DNA of 64,000 nucleotides from Polynucleobacter sp. CS-Odin-A6 (GTDB lineage: Bacteria; Pseudomonadota; Gammaproteobacteria; Burkholderiales; Burkholderiaceae): assembly GCF_018882095.1 (NCBI RefSeq), contig NZ_JACVPD010000002.1, forward strand, positions 434,001 to 498,000, written 5' to 3'. The position numbers and the translations under genes were made by a program. The notes under the pieces were generated by a model that worked only from the letters and a program-made list of their open reading frames with translations, was not told the DNA's origin and did no database searches. Shown in pieces: positions 44,757 through 57,992 of the stretch. Positions within the stretch are counted from its first letter, which is position 1, and the number at the start of each line of letters is the position of its first letter.

Positions 44757-45131
44757 TTACTTAATTTCTGACTTAGCGCCAGCGTCGTCCAACTTCTTCT
44801 TGGCTTCTTCAGCTGTCTTCTTATCAACAGCTTCTTTGATTGGCTTCGGTGCGCCATCAACCAAGTCTTTAGCTTCTTTCAAACCAAGACCAGTAATTTC
44901 ACGAACAGCTTTAATTACTGAAACTTTATTTGCGCCAGCTTCGAGCAAGTTCACAGTAAATTCTGTTTGCTCTTCAGCAGCAGCACCGCCGCCAGCACCA
45001 GCAGGACCAGCAACAGCCATTGCTGCAGCTGATACGCCAAACTTCTCTTCGAACGCCTTAACTAAGTCATTCAAATCCATTACGGACATGCTACCTACTG
45101 CATCAATGATTTCTTCTTTGGTAATCGCCAT
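44757..45131 (-). CDS. rplL: Large ribosomal subunit protein bL12
   Basis: The flexible stalk protein that recruits translational GTPases. The 124 residues have an N-terminal dimerisation domain ([18 protein letters not shown]), an Ala/Gly-rich hinge (about 38-52), and the C-terminal domain with [23 protein letters not shown] in parts. It follows rplJ and precedes the hairpin region before rpoB. Confidence 0.98.
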   Translation of the reverse strand: MAITKEEIIDAVGSMSVMDLNDLVKAFEEKFGVSAAAMAVAGPAGAGGGAAAEEQTEFTVNLLEAGANKVSVIKAVREITGLGLKEAKDLVDGAPKPIKEAVDKKTAEEAKKKLDDAGAKSEIK

Positions 45132-45166
45132 TTTTAGCTCCTAATACTTAATAGTTAATCTGTCGC

Positions 45167-45805
45167 TTATTCAGCGGCAGGGGTTTCACTTGTTTCTGTT
45201 CCAGCTTCTGGGCTTGCTGCTACAGGCTCTGCACTTGCCTCTGGAGCGGCGGCTTCAGCTACTACTTCAGCTGGGGCTGCTACTTCTGCTGCAGGTGCTG
45301 CAACTGGAGCAGGTGCTCCTGCTGCTTTTTGAGCTGCTACTGCGCCCAATACGCGAGCCATTGCAGATACTGGGGCCAACATGACGCCCAACAACTGTGA
45401 TAACAACTCATCGCGGCTTGGAATAGACGCGAGGGATTTAACGCCCGCTACGTCCAACAACTTGCCGTTGTATAAGCCAGCAGTAATGACTAGCTTGTCT
45501 TGAGTCTTAGCAAAGTTCTGCAATACTTTTGCCGAAGCAATTGGATCAGCAGAGATGCCGTAGATCAAGGGGCCAACCATCGAATCAGCAAGAGGCTCAA
45601 ACTGTGTGCCTTGTGCAGCACGGCGTGCCAATGTGTTCTTCAAAACGCGAAGATAGACACCTTGGTCACGTGCGCTAGCACGTAGCTTTGTCAATTGCTC
45701 TACTGGAATACCACGGTATTCAGCGAGCACGACTGTTTGAGCTCCAGCCAATTGAGCGCCGACATCAGCAACAATCGCTTTTTTGTCTTGTACATTCAAA
45801 GGCAC
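45167..45805 (-). CDS. rplJ: Large ribosomal subunit protein uL10 with Ala/Pro/Glu-rich tail
   Basis: Anchors the L12 stalk and in E. coli represses its own operon by binding the leader. Residues 1-160 are a normal L10, beginning [12 protein letters not shown], with [19 protein letters not shown] as the L12-binding helix. Residues 161-212 form an additional low-complexity Ala/Pro/Glu tail, making it about 45 residues longer than E. coli L10. The start codon is GTG with AGGAG upstream. A long structured leader precedes it. Confidence 0.96.
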   Translation of the reverse strand: MPLNVQDKKAIVADVGAQLAGAQTVVLAEYRGIPVEQLTKLRASARDQGVYLRVLKNTLARRAAQGTQFEPLADSMVGPLIYGISADPIASAKVLQNFAKTQDKLVITAGLYNGKLLDVAGVKSLASIPSRDELLSQLLGVMLAPVSAMARVLGAVAAQKAAGAPAPVAAPAAEVAAPAEVVAEAAAPEASAEPVAASPEAGTETSETPAAE

Positions 45806-46048
45806 GGTTTAACTCCTAAAAAACCAACTGTTTCCAGTTGGGGTTACACACCAGCGTCTGATCATTTGTCACAAGAGTCTTGTGAAATCTTTTCAGGGTC
45901 GCCATCTGCGTTGGCTCTTACTTTCGTAACAATTAAGAATGTATTTCTTTACGAGCAAACAATTCACCAACGGTCTTTGATGTTCGACTCTCACTCAAAG
46001 AGCAAAAGCCGACCCAAAGTTCTTTTTTACAAGCGGATTGAATTCTTT
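45806..46048 (-). promoter_or_regulatory. rplJ leader region, candidate L10-binding leader
   Basis: This 243-base gap between rplA and rplJ contains no gene. It holds a boxA-like TGCTCTTTG near its upstream end, a short palindrome ACAAGACTCTTGT, and a terminator-shaped hairpin at its downstream end. In many bacteria this region is the L10 leader, bound by L10-L12. Position and structure fit; I could not fold it fully. Confidence 0.55.
45818..45841 (-). terminator. GAAA-tetraloop hairpin plus T-run just before the rplJ start
   Basis: On the minus strand CCAACTG and CAGTTGG pair around GAAA, followed immediately by TTTTTT and then the AGGAG of rplJ. The shape is an intrinsic terminator placed directly before a ribosome binding site, suggesting attenuation. 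Confidence 0.6.
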
Positions 46049-46750
46049 TTACTGCGCCGCTTGAATCGATGCTTGGTCTACACGTACGCCTGCACCCATC
46101 GTGCTGCTTACGGCAACCTTCTTTAAATAAATACCCTTAGATGCAGGTGGCTTCGCTTTGTTCAAAGCCTCCAGCAATGCGAGTAAGTTGGATTTCAATG
46201 CAGCTGGCTCGAATGAACGACGTCCAATACTGGCGTGCACAATACCGGCTTTGTCCACACGGAATTGCACTTGACCTGCCTTTGCATTTTTCACTGCAGT
46301 AGCTACGTCAGGAGTAACTGTTCCTACTTTTGGATTAGGCATCAAACCACGTGGGCCCAATACTTGACCTAAAGTACCAACAATCTTCATTGTGTCTGGA
46401 GATGCGATCAAAATATCGAAATCGATTTTGCCGCCTTTAATTTGTTCAGCCAGCTCTTCCATGCCAACGATTTCTGCACCGGCAGCTTTAGCTTGTTCCG
46501 CTTTTTCGCCCTGTGCAAAAACAGCTACACGAACATGCTTACCTGTACCAGCTGGGAGCACAACTGCGCCACGCACAACTTGGTCAGATTTCTTCGCATC
46601 AATACCTAATTGAACCGCAACATCAATAGACTCATCGAACTTAGCAGTTGCACACTCTTTAACAAGGTTTAACGCATCTTCTAATGCATAAAACTTATTG
46701 CGATCAACTTTAGATTCGATTGCTTTTAAACGCTTAGATAACTTAGTCAT
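46049..46750 (-). CDS. rplA: Large ribosomal subunit protein uL1
   Basis: Forms the mobile L1 stalk that moves E-site tRNA out; in E. coli it represses the rplKA operon. The 233 residues contain [32 protein letters not shown], and [18 protein letters not shown]. It is two bases after rplK. Confidence 0.98.
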   Translation of the reverse strand: MTKLSKRLKAIESKVDRNKFYALEDALNLVKECATAKFDESIDVAVQLGIDAKKSDQVVRGAVVLPAGTGKHVRVAVFAQGEKAEQAKAAGAEIVGMEELAEQIKGGKIDFDILIASPDTMKIVGTLGQVLGPRGLMPNPKVGTVTPDVATAVKNAKAGQVQFRVDKAGIVHASIGRRSFEPAALKSNLLALLEALNKAKPPASKGIYLKKVAVSSTMGAGVRVDQASIQAAQ

Positions 46751-46752
46751 GA

Positions 46753-47184
46753 TTAGAGGCCTTCCACTGTGATGCCCATGGAGCGGGCGCTACCAGCGAT
46801 TGTTCTTACAGCGGCATCCATATCAGCTGCTGTCAAATCTGGCATTTTGGCTTTAGCAATTTCTTCTGCTTGAGCACGGGTAATTTTTCCTACCTTATCG
46901 GTATGAGGACGTGGTGAACCTTTTTCGATCTTTGCAGCCTTCTTAATCATGATGGTCGCTGGAGGCGTCTTCATGATGAATGTGAAGCTCTTATCAGCAA
47001 AAGCGGTAATCACCACTGGAATTGGTAGGCCAGGTTCCATGCTCTGAGTTTGAGCATTAAACGCCTTACAGAATTCCATAATATTGAGACCGCGTTGACC
47101 CAAAGCTGGACCTACGGGAGGGGATGGATTTGCTTTACCTGCAGGGATCTGCAACTTGATAAAGCCAATAATCTTCTTTGCCAT
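46753..47184 (-). CDS. rplK: Large ribosomal subunit protein uL11
   Basis: Builds the GTPase-associated centre with 23S rRNA and senses stalled ribosomes for RelA. The 143 residues include [30 protein letters not shown] in parts, and [14 protein letters not shown] 151-base gap separates it from nusG. Confidence 0.98.
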   Translation of the reverse strand: MAKKIIGFIKLQIPAGKANPSPPVGPALGQRGLNIMEFCKAFNAQTQSMEPGLPIPVVITAFADKSFTFIMKTPPATIMIKKAAKIEKGSPRPHTDKVGKITRAQAEEIAKAKMPDLTAADMDAAVRTIAGSARSMGITVEGL

Positions 47185-47314
47185 TGATTGCTCCTAAAAG
47201 CGCGCCTTACCTCATTAGGAAAGACCGCTGTTGAGTAAACGCTTCACTAGTTTTTGGCTTTCTAGATCAGCTCCTCGGTTATTACTAACCTCTTCAAACC
47301 TACTGCCACCACTA

Positions 47315-47337
47315 AACAGGGCTAAGCCCTTGTTTTT
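47315..47337. terminator. Short palindromic hairpin just after nusG
   Basis: AGGGC and GCCCT pair around three bases, flanked by AACA and TTGTT that extend the palindrome. It touches the nusG stop codon. The symmetry means it could act on either strand; attenuation between nusG and rplK is possible. Nothing else is clear in this gap. Confidence 0.35.
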
Positions 47338-47908
47338 ACATCTTTTCTACTTGCCCGAACTCCAGCTCAACTGGGGTACCACGGCCAAAAATTGTAACAG
47401 AAACGCGCAATCTTGACTTCTCATAGTTCACTTCTTCAATATTGCCGTTAAAGTCGACGAATGGTCCCTCTTTAACGCGAACCATCTCACCAACCTCAAA
47501 CAAGGTCTTCGGCTTAGGTTTATCCACCCCAGCCTGCATTTGATCCATGATTTTGGTGACTTCGGCAGTCGAAATCGGGCTTGGGCGGTTTCTTACACCC
47601 CCAACAAAACCAGTCACTTTTGGCGTGTTTTTGACCAAATGCCAGCTTTCATCCGTCATTTCCATCTCAATCAGGACATAACCTGGGAAGAAACGACGCT
47701 CAGAAACCGATTTCGTGCCAGATTTGATTTCCACAACCTCTTCAGATGGAACCAAAATACGGCCAAATTTTTCCGGCATACCAGAACGCGCGATGCGCTC
47801 TTCTAAGCCTCTTTTAACGCTTTTTTCCATCCCTGAATAGGCATGGATGACATACCAGCGCATATTGCCAGTGGCTTGTGGGTTGGAGACCAATTCAATA
47901 TCAATCAT
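47336..47908 (-). CDS. nusG: Transcription elongation and antitermination factor NusG
   Basis: Couples RNA polymerase to ribosomes, Rho and antitermination complexes. The 190 residues contain the NGN domain with [23 protein letters not shown] in parts and [14 protein letters not shown], then a KOW domain with [16 protein letters not shown]. It starts 10 bases after secE, the standard pair. Confidence 0.98.
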   Translation of the reverse strand: MIDIELVSNPQATGNMRWYVIHAYSGMEKSVKRGLEERIARSGMPEKFGRILVPSEEVVEIKSGTKSVSERRFFPGYVLIEMEMTDESWHLVKNTPKVTGFVGGVRNRPSPISTAEVTKIMDQMQAGVDKPKPKTLFEVGEMVRVKEGPFVDFNGNIEEVNYEKSRLRVSVTIFGRGTPVELEFGQVEKM

Positions 47909-47918
47909 TTTTTCTCAC

Positions 47919-48296
47919 TCACTTCCAGCCAAGAAAGACTGAAAAAACTAGCCATTCAATTAATTTGTCGGCAAACCACAAAAATAAGGACATGATCAGG
48001 ACAAAGCCAAATACGACTAAAGTCATTTGGGTAGTCTCTTTACGAGTTGGCCAAACAACCTTCTTTACTTCATACCAAGAATCTTTTGCATAGGCTATAA
48101 AACGACGCCCATCCGGTGACATCGCCACAATCAAAACTGCAACTGCAATGCCACCAAACAAAACTGCTAAGCGCACCAACATAGATTGGTCGGCCAGCGT
48201 GTAATAAAGCACTAACGCTGCAACGACAATTAAAGCAGCGAGTATGGATACCCAGCTACTTTTTTCTTCAGAGTGACTTACTGTTTGTTGAGACAT
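47919..48296 (-). CDS. secE: Protein translocase subunit SecE
   Basis: Clamps SecY in the translocon. The 125 residues have three membrane helices (about 15-33, 38-58 and 93-118), the E. coli-type long form, and the conserved amphipathic segment with SWYEVKKVVWPTRKETTQ. It is cotranscribed with nusG and lies after tRNA-Trp. Confidence 0.97.
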   Translation of the reverse strand: MSQQTVSHSEEKSSWVSILAALIVVAALVLYYTLADQSMLVRLAVLFGGIAVAVLIVAMSPDGRRFIAYAKDSWYEVKKVVWPTRKETTQMTLVVFGFVLIMSLFLWFADKLIEWLVFSVFLGWK

Positions 48297-48316
48297 ATTA
48301 CTTTCAGTTCAAATCG

Positions 48317-48392
48317 TGGCAGGGGCGGAGGGCATCGAACCCCCAACCTTTGGTTTTGGAGACCAACGCTCTGCCAATTGAGCTACACCCCT
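48317..48392 (-). tRNA. trpT: tRNA-Trp (anticodon CCA)
   Basis: A 76-base cloverleaf on the minus strand with a paired 7-bp acceptor stem, GGTTCGA-type T-loop, anticodon loop CTCCAAA, and an encoded CCA end. It lies between tuf and secE, as in most proteobacteria. Confidence 0.97.
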
Positions 48393-48421
48393 TTATAAAA
48401 ACGCATTACAACTTAAAACTA

Positions 48422-49612
48422 TTAAGCCAAAATCTTCGAAACCACGCCGGAGCCAACAGTTCGGCCACCTTCACGGATCGCAAAACGCAAACCTTCATCC
48501 ATCGCGATTGGGGCGATGAGCTTGACGGTAATTTCTACGTTATCACCTGGCATGACCATTTCTTTGTCTTTTGGCAACTCGATTGACCCTGTTACGTCCG
48601 TAGTACGGAAGTAAAACTGAGGACGATAGTTGTTAAAGAATGGGGTATGACGACCACCTTCATCTTTACCCAAGATATATACCTGAGCAGTAAAGTGAGT
48701 ATGTGGTGTGATTGAACCTGGCTTAGCCAATACTTGGCCGCGCTCAACTTCTTCACGTTTCGTGCCGCGTAACAAGATGCCGACGTTATCACCTGCTTGA
48801 CCTTGGTCGAGCAATTTGCGGAACATTTCAACACCAGTACATGTGGACTTTAAGGTTGGCTTGATACCGATGATTTCGATCTCTTCGCCCACTTTGATAA
48901 TACCGCGCTCAATACGGCCTGTTACAACAGTACCGCGACCAGAGATGGAGAACACATCTTCTACTGGCATCAAGAAAGCGCCGTCAACAGCACGGTCTGG
49001 CGTAGGGATAAATGTATCGAGTGCATCAGCTAACTTCATGATGGCTTCTTTACCCATAGGGCCTTCGTCGCCCTCTAAAGCCAACTTAGCAGAACCTTGA
49101 ATAATCGGAGTGTCATCACCAGGGAATTCATACTTAGTCAGAAGCTCGCGCACTTCCATTTCAACTAACTCAAGTAATTCAGCGTCATCGACCATATCGC
49201 ACTTGTTCAAGAACACGATGATGTATGGAACACCGACTTGGCGTGCCAAGAGGATGTGCTCACGCGTTTGTGGCATTGGGCCGTCCGCTGCAGAGCAAAC
49301 CAAAATAGCGCCGTCCATCTGAGCAGCACCAGTAATCATGTTCTTGACATAGTCAGCATGTCCTGGGCAATCGACGTGAGCATAGTGACGGTTCGCTGTC
49401 TCATACTCGACGTGCGCAGTATTAATCGTAATACCGCGGGCTTTTTCTTCTGGAGCAGCATCGATCTGATCGTATGCTTTTGCTTCGCCACCGAACTGCT
49501 TAGAGAGCACGGTTGCAATTGCTGCAGTTAAGGTGGTTTTACCGTGGTCAACGTGACCAATAGTGCCTACGTTTACGTGCGGTTTTGTCCGCTCAAACTT
49601 TTCTTTTGCCAT
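48422..49612 (-). CDS. tuf: Elongation factor Tu, copy 2 (tRNA-linked)
   Basis: The same 396-residue GTPase as copy 1, with no protein difference. It follows tRNA-Thr and precedes tRNA-Trp and secE, the equivalent of E. coli tufB. Shadow reading frames on both strands are also identical between the two copies, so the DNA is identical or nearly so; this points to gene conversion. Confidence 0.99.
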   Translation of the reverse strand: MAKEKFERTKPHVNVGTIGHVDHGKTTLTAAIATVLSKQFGGEAKAYDQIDAAPEEKARGITINTAHVEYETANRHYAHVDCPGHADYVKNMITGAAQMDGAILVCSAADGPMPQTREHILLARQVGVPYIIVFLNKCDMVDDAELLELVEMEVRELLTKYEFPGDDTPIIQGSAKLALEGDEGPMGKEAIMKLADALDTFIPTPDRAVDGAFLMPVEDVFSISGRGTVVTGRIERGIIKVGEEIEIIGIKPTLKSTCTGVEMFRKLLDQGQAGDNVGILLRGTKREEVERGQVLAKPGSITPHTHFTAQVYILGKDEGGRHTPFFNNYRPQFYFRTTDVTGSIELPKDKEMVMPGDNVEITVKLIAPIAMDEGLRFAIREGGRTVGSGVVSKILA

Positions 49613-49678
49613 TTTTTTGTCTGCCTTTAGTTAACTCTTAAACCAACACACGAAATTAAAATTAATACAAATGAAGCC

Positions 49679-49753
<75 letters not shown>

Positions 49754-49779
49754 AAAACTCAATCCATTACTACAAATTC

Positions 49780-49853
49780 TGGAGCGGGATAAGAGAATCG
49801 AACTCTTGACCGAAGATTGGAAATCTGCTGTTTTACCATTAAACTAATCCCGC
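49780..49853 (-). tRNA. glyT: tRNA-Gly (anticodon TCC)
   Basis: A 74-base cloverleaf with acceptor GCGGGAT, anticodon loop TTTCCAA, T-loop GTTCGATT and encoded CCA. It sits between tRNA-Tyr and tRNA-Thr. Confidence 0.97.
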
Positions 49854-49860
49854 ACATCTC

Positions 49861-49945
49861 TGGTGGAGGGGGTAGGATTCGAACCTACGTAGGCATAGCC
49901 AACAGATTTACAGTCTGCCTCCTTTAGCCGCTCGGACACCCCTCC
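49861..49945 (-). tRNA. tyrU: tRNA-Tyr (anticodon GTA)
   Basis: An 85-base class II tRNA with a long variable arm, acceptor GGAGGGG, anticodon loop CTGTAAA, and encoded CCA. It is the first gene of the tRNA-tuf operon, just after a strong promoter. Confidence 0.97.
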
Positions 49946-49956
49946 GCGAACCCAAT

Positions 49957-49985
49957 ATTCTGACTCCAATTGGAGTTTCTGTCAA
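49957..49985 (-). promoter_or_regulatory. Promoter of the tRNA-Tyr-Gly-Thr-tuf operon, with palindromic spacer
   Basis: On the minus strand TTGACA and CAGAAT are 17 bases apart, and the start point would be about five bases before tRNA-Tyr. The spacer contains the perfect 14-base palindrome ACTCCAATTGGAGT. Confidence 0.75.
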
Positions 49986-50016
49986 TCCTCAATACCTCAA
50001 AACGCTTTGCACAAGT

Positions 50017-50048
50017 AAAAACGCCCAGACCTAAGAGGGTCTGGGCGT
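50017..50048 (-). terminator. Terminator of the rRNA operon
   Basis: ACGCCCAGACC and GGTCTGGGCGT form an 11-bp stem with a 6-base loop, followed by TTTTT on the minus strand, right after 5S rRNA. Confidence 0.95.
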
Positions 50049-50055
50049 CGCATTG

Positions 50056-50172
50056 GTGCCCGGCAGTTACCTACTTTCACACGGGTAATCCGCACTATCA
50101 TCGGCGTAAAGTCGTTTCACTGTCCTGTTCGGGATGGGAAGGAGTGGTTCCAACTTGCTATGGTCACCGGGC
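50056..50172 (-). rRNA. rrf: 5S ribosomal RNA
   Basis: The minus strand carries the CGCCCGGTGACC 5' strand, the CATCCCGAACAGG core and the GGTAACTGCCGGGC 3' strand that closes helix I. Ends are estimated to within a few bases. About 100 bases of spacer separate it from 23S. Confidence 0.95.
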
Positions 50173-50271
50173 GTAGAGGATCGAACTGTTGATAAATCAA
50201 CAGTTCTATTTGAGTAAGCATGTAATTAAGGATGCAGATTAAATCTGGCAAACATCCAACACAATAGTGCT

Positions 50272-53158
<2,887 letters not shown>

Positions 53159-53344
53159 GAGCACCATTGCTAGCACCTGTTACAGGTTTATTTCTACTTC
53201 TGACATGTTTGCCGTAATCCAAACTGTAAGTACTTGTTAAAGAACTTGGTAAAACTCGTTTGTATTACTGATTGATGATTCAATCTTTACCCTTATTACA
53301 TTGTCAAATGTCCTCTCAAAGAAACATTTGACACTTTGCTTACT

Positions 53345-53361
53345 CAAATTTTTAAAGAACA
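53345..53361 (-). promoter_or_regulatory. boxA antitermination element before 23S rRNA
   Basis: The minus strand reads TGTTCTTTAAAAATTTG in the spacer between tRNA-Ala and 23S, close to the rrn boxA consensus bound by NusB-NusE. The rest of this 260-base spacer is AT-rich with no gene. Confidence 0.7.
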
Positions 53362-53418
53362 GCCATAAATGGCAAAACTAAACAATTAACAAATTGCTTA
53401 GTTTTGACATTTAGATGA

Positions 53419-53494
53419 TGGTGGAGGATGACGGGATCGAACCGACGACCCCCTGCTTGCAAAGCAGGTGCTCTCCCAGCTGAGCTAATCCCCC
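53419..53494 (-). tRNA. alaT: tRNA-Ala (anticodon TGC)
   Basis: A 76-base cloverleaf with acceptor GGGGGAT, anticodon loop TTTGCAA and encoded CCA, in the 16S-23S spacer. Confidence 0.97.
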
Positions 53495-53524
53495 AACGTC
53501 CCACTAAGTCTTGTTTCTGGCTGG

Positions 53525-53601
53525 TGGTGGGTCTGGTAGGACTTGAACCTACGACCCCTGCGTTATCAACACAGTGCTCTAACCAGCTGAGCTACAGACC
53601 C
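53525..53601 (-). tRNA. ileT: tRNA-Ile (anticodon GAT)
   Basis: A 77-base cloverleaf with acceptor GGGTCTG, anticodon loop TTGATAA and encoded CCA, the first tRNA after 16S, followed by tRNA-Ala. Confidence 0.97.
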
Positions 53602-53613
53602 GTGGCTTTTATT

Positions 53614-53650
53614 GTCAACCGATAAGTGTGGGCACTAGAGCTCCAGCATC
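53614..53650 (-). other. 3' strand of the 16S rRNA processing stem
   Basis: This trailer is complementary to the leader before 16S over about 36 bases, with a few mismatches. The pair would bring the 16S ends together as an RNase III substrate. Confidence 0.75.
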
Positions 53651-53656
53651 TTTCTC

Positions 53657-55192
<1,536 letters not shown>

Positions 55193-55309
55193 AATTCCTG
55201 TGATCCTTGCGGATCGTCGCACTCATTCAAAAGAAATTGACTTGGTAATAAAACCAAATCTTTTTACTGTCTATGAGTACTATTTATTTACATCTGTCCC
55301 GAAGGACTT

Positions 55310-55345
55310 GATGCTTTCACTTAGTACCCACAATTATCGGTTGAC
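55310..55345 (-). other. 5' strand of the 16S rRNA processing stem
   Basis: The leader segment starting with GTCAACCGATAATTGTGG pairs with the 16S trailer. The two together form the expected RNase III processing stem. Confidence 0.75.
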
Positions 55346-55360
55346 TAATTTTTAAAGAGG
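55345..55360 (-). promoter_or_regulatory. boxA antitermination element in the 16S leader
   Basis: The minus strand reads CCTCTTTAAAAATTAG between the promoter and the 16S gene, close to the rrn boxA consensus. It directly precedes the processing stem. Confidence 0.65.
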
Positions 55361-55405
55361 GCTGACTTGTTTTGTATTTCAAATAACATTCAGCAGAGAG
55401 ATCAG

Positions 55406-55434
55406 ACTATATCCCACTCCTACGGCCCTGTCAA
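55406..55434 (-). promoter_or_regulatory. rRNA operon promoter
   Basis: On the minus strand perfect TTGACA stands exactly 17 bases from TATAGT, about 215 bases before 16S. An A-rich stretch upstream may act as an UP element. Only one strong promoter is visible. The remaining AT-rich DNA up to the acetyltransferase gene (about 55435-55685) has an inverted repeat of AATCCC/GGGATT but no gene. Confidence 0.88.
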
Positions 55435-55685
55435 CACCTTTCGTGGTCTTTTTCTACCTAAAAGCGAAGATTTTTCTTACATATCAAATAATCCCTTTAT
55501 AAACAGGGGTATAGGGATTCAAAATAAATTCAATCTTTTTTAAAAAACCCAGTTTTTTGATGCCCCAGTTCAGATATTAAGGCTTAAATCCTATAGTTTT
55601 TAGCGGGCTTTTGCCACTTTTATTCTTTAATTCATTAAATTAGGGAAAACCCTATATTTTCATTGTTTTCTGCTAGTATGTTGCT

Positions 55686-56348
55686 ATGCACAATAAAGCA
55701 GCGAATAGTCGCTTCATCAGCAAGACGCCATATGCATCAAGCTTGATCGTCCATGTGCGTGAATTACATGCCAACCACAAAGAACAGATTCTGAATCATC
55801 TTTTATTGCTCAATGAAGATGATCGCCGACTTCGCTTTGGAACACAGACGTCCAACGAGGTGATTGAGCGCCATGTTGAACGCCTCGACTTCACACAAGA
55901 CAAGGTGTTCGGTCACTTTGATGCTCTACTTAACCTAGCTGGAATAGCGCATTTAGCCTACTTACCCATAGCCAATGAGCAATCAGAGGCTGCTGAGTTT
56001 GGTGTTTCGGTTCTACCCAATGGTCGAGGGCAGGGTATAGGCACTGCATTATTAGCACGTGCTTCAGTGCATGCGCGCAATACTGGTGTCAAAACTTTGT
56101 TTGTACATTGTTTGGCAAATAACAAAACCATGATGCATATAGCTCGCAAGGCTGGAATGCATGTTGAGCTTGCCTATGGAGATGCCGACGCACACTTGAG
56201 GTTGTTGCCAGCAAATCACAGCACCATTGTGGAAGAGGCTACAAATAGTCAGTGGGCTAATTTTGACTACGTCGTGAAAGCGAATTGGAAGCGTACAAAG
56301 GATGCCTGGTGCTGGATTCTGGGGAAACCACTACCTAGCTCAACTTAA
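55686..56348 (+). CDS. GNAT-family N-acetyltransferase
   Basis: Transfers an acetyl group from acetyl-CoA to an unknown amine substrate. The 220 residues have the acetyl-CoA binding motif RGQGIGTALL (114-123) after the beta strand FGVSVLP, and ANNKTMMHIARKAGM, typical of the family's second half. The N-terminal 50 residues and the Trp-rich C-terminus (residues 180-215) are not distinctive. It lies alone, divergent from the rRNA operon, and its stop overlaps the converging cytochrome gene by four bases. The substrate cannot be told. Confidence 0.85.
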   Translation: MHNKAANSRFISKTPYASSLIVHVRELHANHKEQILNHLLLLNEDDRRLRFGTQTSNEVIERHVERLDFTQDKVFGHFDALLNLAGIAHLAYLPIANEQSEAAEFGVSVLPNGRGQGIGTALLARASVHARNTGVKTLFVHCLANNKTMMHIARKAGMHVELAYGDADAHLRLLPANHSTIVEEATNSQWANFDYVVKANWKRTKDAWCWILGKPLPSST

Positions 56349-56689
56349 TTTGCACTGGGTGCCCCACGCAGAATCCAATTGGCTAGCAAAGTTAATTGCG
56401 CATCACTTAGCTTTGTGTTTGCCGGCATCGGCACGACACCCCAAGACCCCGAACCCCCTTTAAGAATTTTGTTTTTTAGAAACGCAGTTGCATTAGGGTC
56501 GTTACTGTACTTCTTTGCAACCGCCTGAAAGCTGGGGCCCACAATTTTTTTATCTACCGCATGACATCCTAAGCAAGCATTTTGTTTTGCTAGTGCGAGA
56601 GGCGCGAGGTCATCGTTAGCGGCGCGCGCTGCACTAAAATAAACAAGGAGCAGGGCAATACACAGAATCCATTTCCCACCTCTGCTCAT
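56345..56689 (-). CDS. Class I cytochrome c (c551-like), periplasmic
   Basis: A small monoheme electron carrier. The 114-residue precursor has a signal peptide (about 1-23), the heme motif CLGCH (39-43), GPSFQAVAKKY, and the distal ligand Met88 in VPMPAN, the cytochrome c551/c8 layout. It follows the BON lipoprotein gene by nine bases, so these genes are probably cotranscribed. Confidence 0.9.
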   Translation of the reverse strand: MSRGGKWILCIALLLVYFSAARAANDDLAPLALAKQNACLGCHAVDKKIVGPSFQAVAKKYSNDPNATAFLKNKILKGGSGSWGVVPMPANTKLSDAQLTLLANWILRGAPSAN

Positions 56690-56698
56690 ATTGCTTTA

Positions 56699-57343
56699 TT
56701 AGTTTGGCGTCGAGTTAGGCTGAGATTCATCTGCCTTTCCTTGTTTTTCTAAGCGCATTTTTTCCGCCTCAGAAATAATATCGAAGTAGGCATAAACATC
56801 TTTTACGCCATTCGTGTTGCTAGCTACTTTCTTGGCGATCTCTGCCTCGTTCTGCGTCAAAATACCCATCAAATAAACGCTGCTACCCTCAGCAACGATT
56901 GTCATTGAATTCGATGGCAACTTGTCCGTGAAAATCATTTGTGTTTTGATTTTGGATTCGAGATACGCGTCATTTGCTCGAGCGGTATAGGAGCTATTTG
57001 GTCCAATAACTAATTCATTAAATACAGAACGTACGTTCTTATTTCCTTTTGTATACGCAGTAGCTTGCTCTTTAATACTGGCATCCTTCACTTCGCCAGT
57101 CAGCAATACTTTTTGATTCAACGAGGTCACATTAATATGCGCACTATCTCCAAACTTCTTATCCAAAGCATTCTCTATTTCCAGACCAATCCCCTTATCG
57201 ATTGCTTGAGTTGCTGGAGAACGTCGATCGGCCATGACGCTTGCACCAGCAGCGACACCACCTACTGCAACCACTGCACAAGAAGATAAAAATGAGATGA
57301 GGGTTAGTAGTGCCAATAATTTACCAATGAACTTGATGCGCAT
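56699..57343 (-). CDS. dolP: BON-domain outer-membrane lipoprotein, DolP (YraP)-like
   Basis: DolP supports outer-membrane integrity and BamA function. The 214 residues have a signal peptide with lipobox LSSC (Cys22) and two BON domains (about 48-115 and 125-192), the first with VLLTGEVKD and the second with VYLMGILTQNEAE. The C-terminus is charged. The order SIS protein-dolP matches the diaA-dolP pair of E. coli. Confidence 0.9.
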   Translation of the reverse strand: MRIKFIGKLLALLTLISFLSSCAVVAVGGVAAGASVMADRRSPATQAIDKGIGLEIENALDKKFGDSAHINVTSLNQKVLLTGEVKDASIKEQATAYTKGNKNVRSVFNELVIGPNSSYTARANDAYLESKIKTQMIFTDKLPSNSMTIVAEGSSVYLMGILTQNEAEIAKKVASNTNGVKDVYAYFDIISEAEKMRLEKQGKADESQPNSTPN

Positions 57344-57371
57344 ATGGGGAGCCCTCTTCGGTTTAAAACAA

Positions 57372-57992
57372 TTAATCTAGCAATAGATGGTCAACACCAT
57401 CACACAAAGCATGTAGTAAAACTAAATGTGTTTCTTGAATACGGGCAGTACGATTGGACGGGACGCATAGATGAATGTCATCCGCATCCAAGAGGCTAGC
57501 AATTTTTCCGCCGCCATTACCGGTTAGCGCAATAATTTTGATGCCCATCGTTTTTGCAACTTCAATCGCTCTCACTATGTTTTTTGAATTTCCTGAAGTA
57601 GAGATGCCAATCAAAATATCGCCTTTTTTACCAAGGCCTCGTACCTGCTTAGTAAAAACTTCATCGTAGCTATAGTCATTACCAACTGCCGTCAAAATTG
57701 AGGTGTCTGTTGTTAAAGCAATCGCCGCCAACTCTTGACGCTCTCTCTCGAATCGGCCAATTAACTCCGCGGCAAAATGCTGTGCATCAGCCGCAGATCC
57801 ACCATTGCCGCAAGCCATTATTTTTCCGCCAGTACGCAAGCACTCCGTCATTGCGACTATGGCGCGCGCCACCTGTTGAGGAAGCATTTTTTCAGCCTCT
57901 TGCTTTACGGCAATGCTGTCTAAGAAATGTTGGGATGCGCGAGCGCGCAAACGTTCGAGAGTGTCTTTATCCATCGCATTATTATGCGCCAA
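57372..57992 (-). CDS. SIS-domain protein: DnaA initiator-associating DiaA or phosphoheptose isomerase GmhA
   Basis: The 206 residues form one SIS domain with CGNGGSAADAQHFAAEL and GISTSGNSKNIVRAIE, and the C-terminal ETHLVLLHALCD. Sequence alone fits both GmhA (sedoheptulose-7-phosphate isomerase for LPS heptose) and its paralogue DiaA, which stimulates DnaA at the origin. Synteny with dolP and rsmI favours DiaA. An internal ATG six codons later is equally possible as the start. Confidence 0.85.
   Translation of the reverse strand: MAHNNAMDKDTLERLRARASQHFLDSIAVKQEAEKMLPQQVARAIVAMTECLRTGGKIMACGNGGSAADAQHFAAELIGRFERERQELAAIALTTDTSILTAVGNDYSYDEVFTKQVRGLGKKGDILIGISTSGNSKNIVRAIEVAKTMGIKIIALTGNGGGKIASLLDADDIHLCVPSNRTARIQETHLVLLHALCDGVDHLLLD

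Noticed and set aside
44752-45144. A 130-codon plus-strand frame opposite rplL
   Set aside because: Exactly antisense to rplL and rich in Ala/Ser from its codons; a shadow.
45695-46126. A 143-codon plus-strand frame covering the rplJ leader
   Set aside because: It is antisense to parts of rplJ and rplA, with no ribosome binding site; the leader explanation is stronger.
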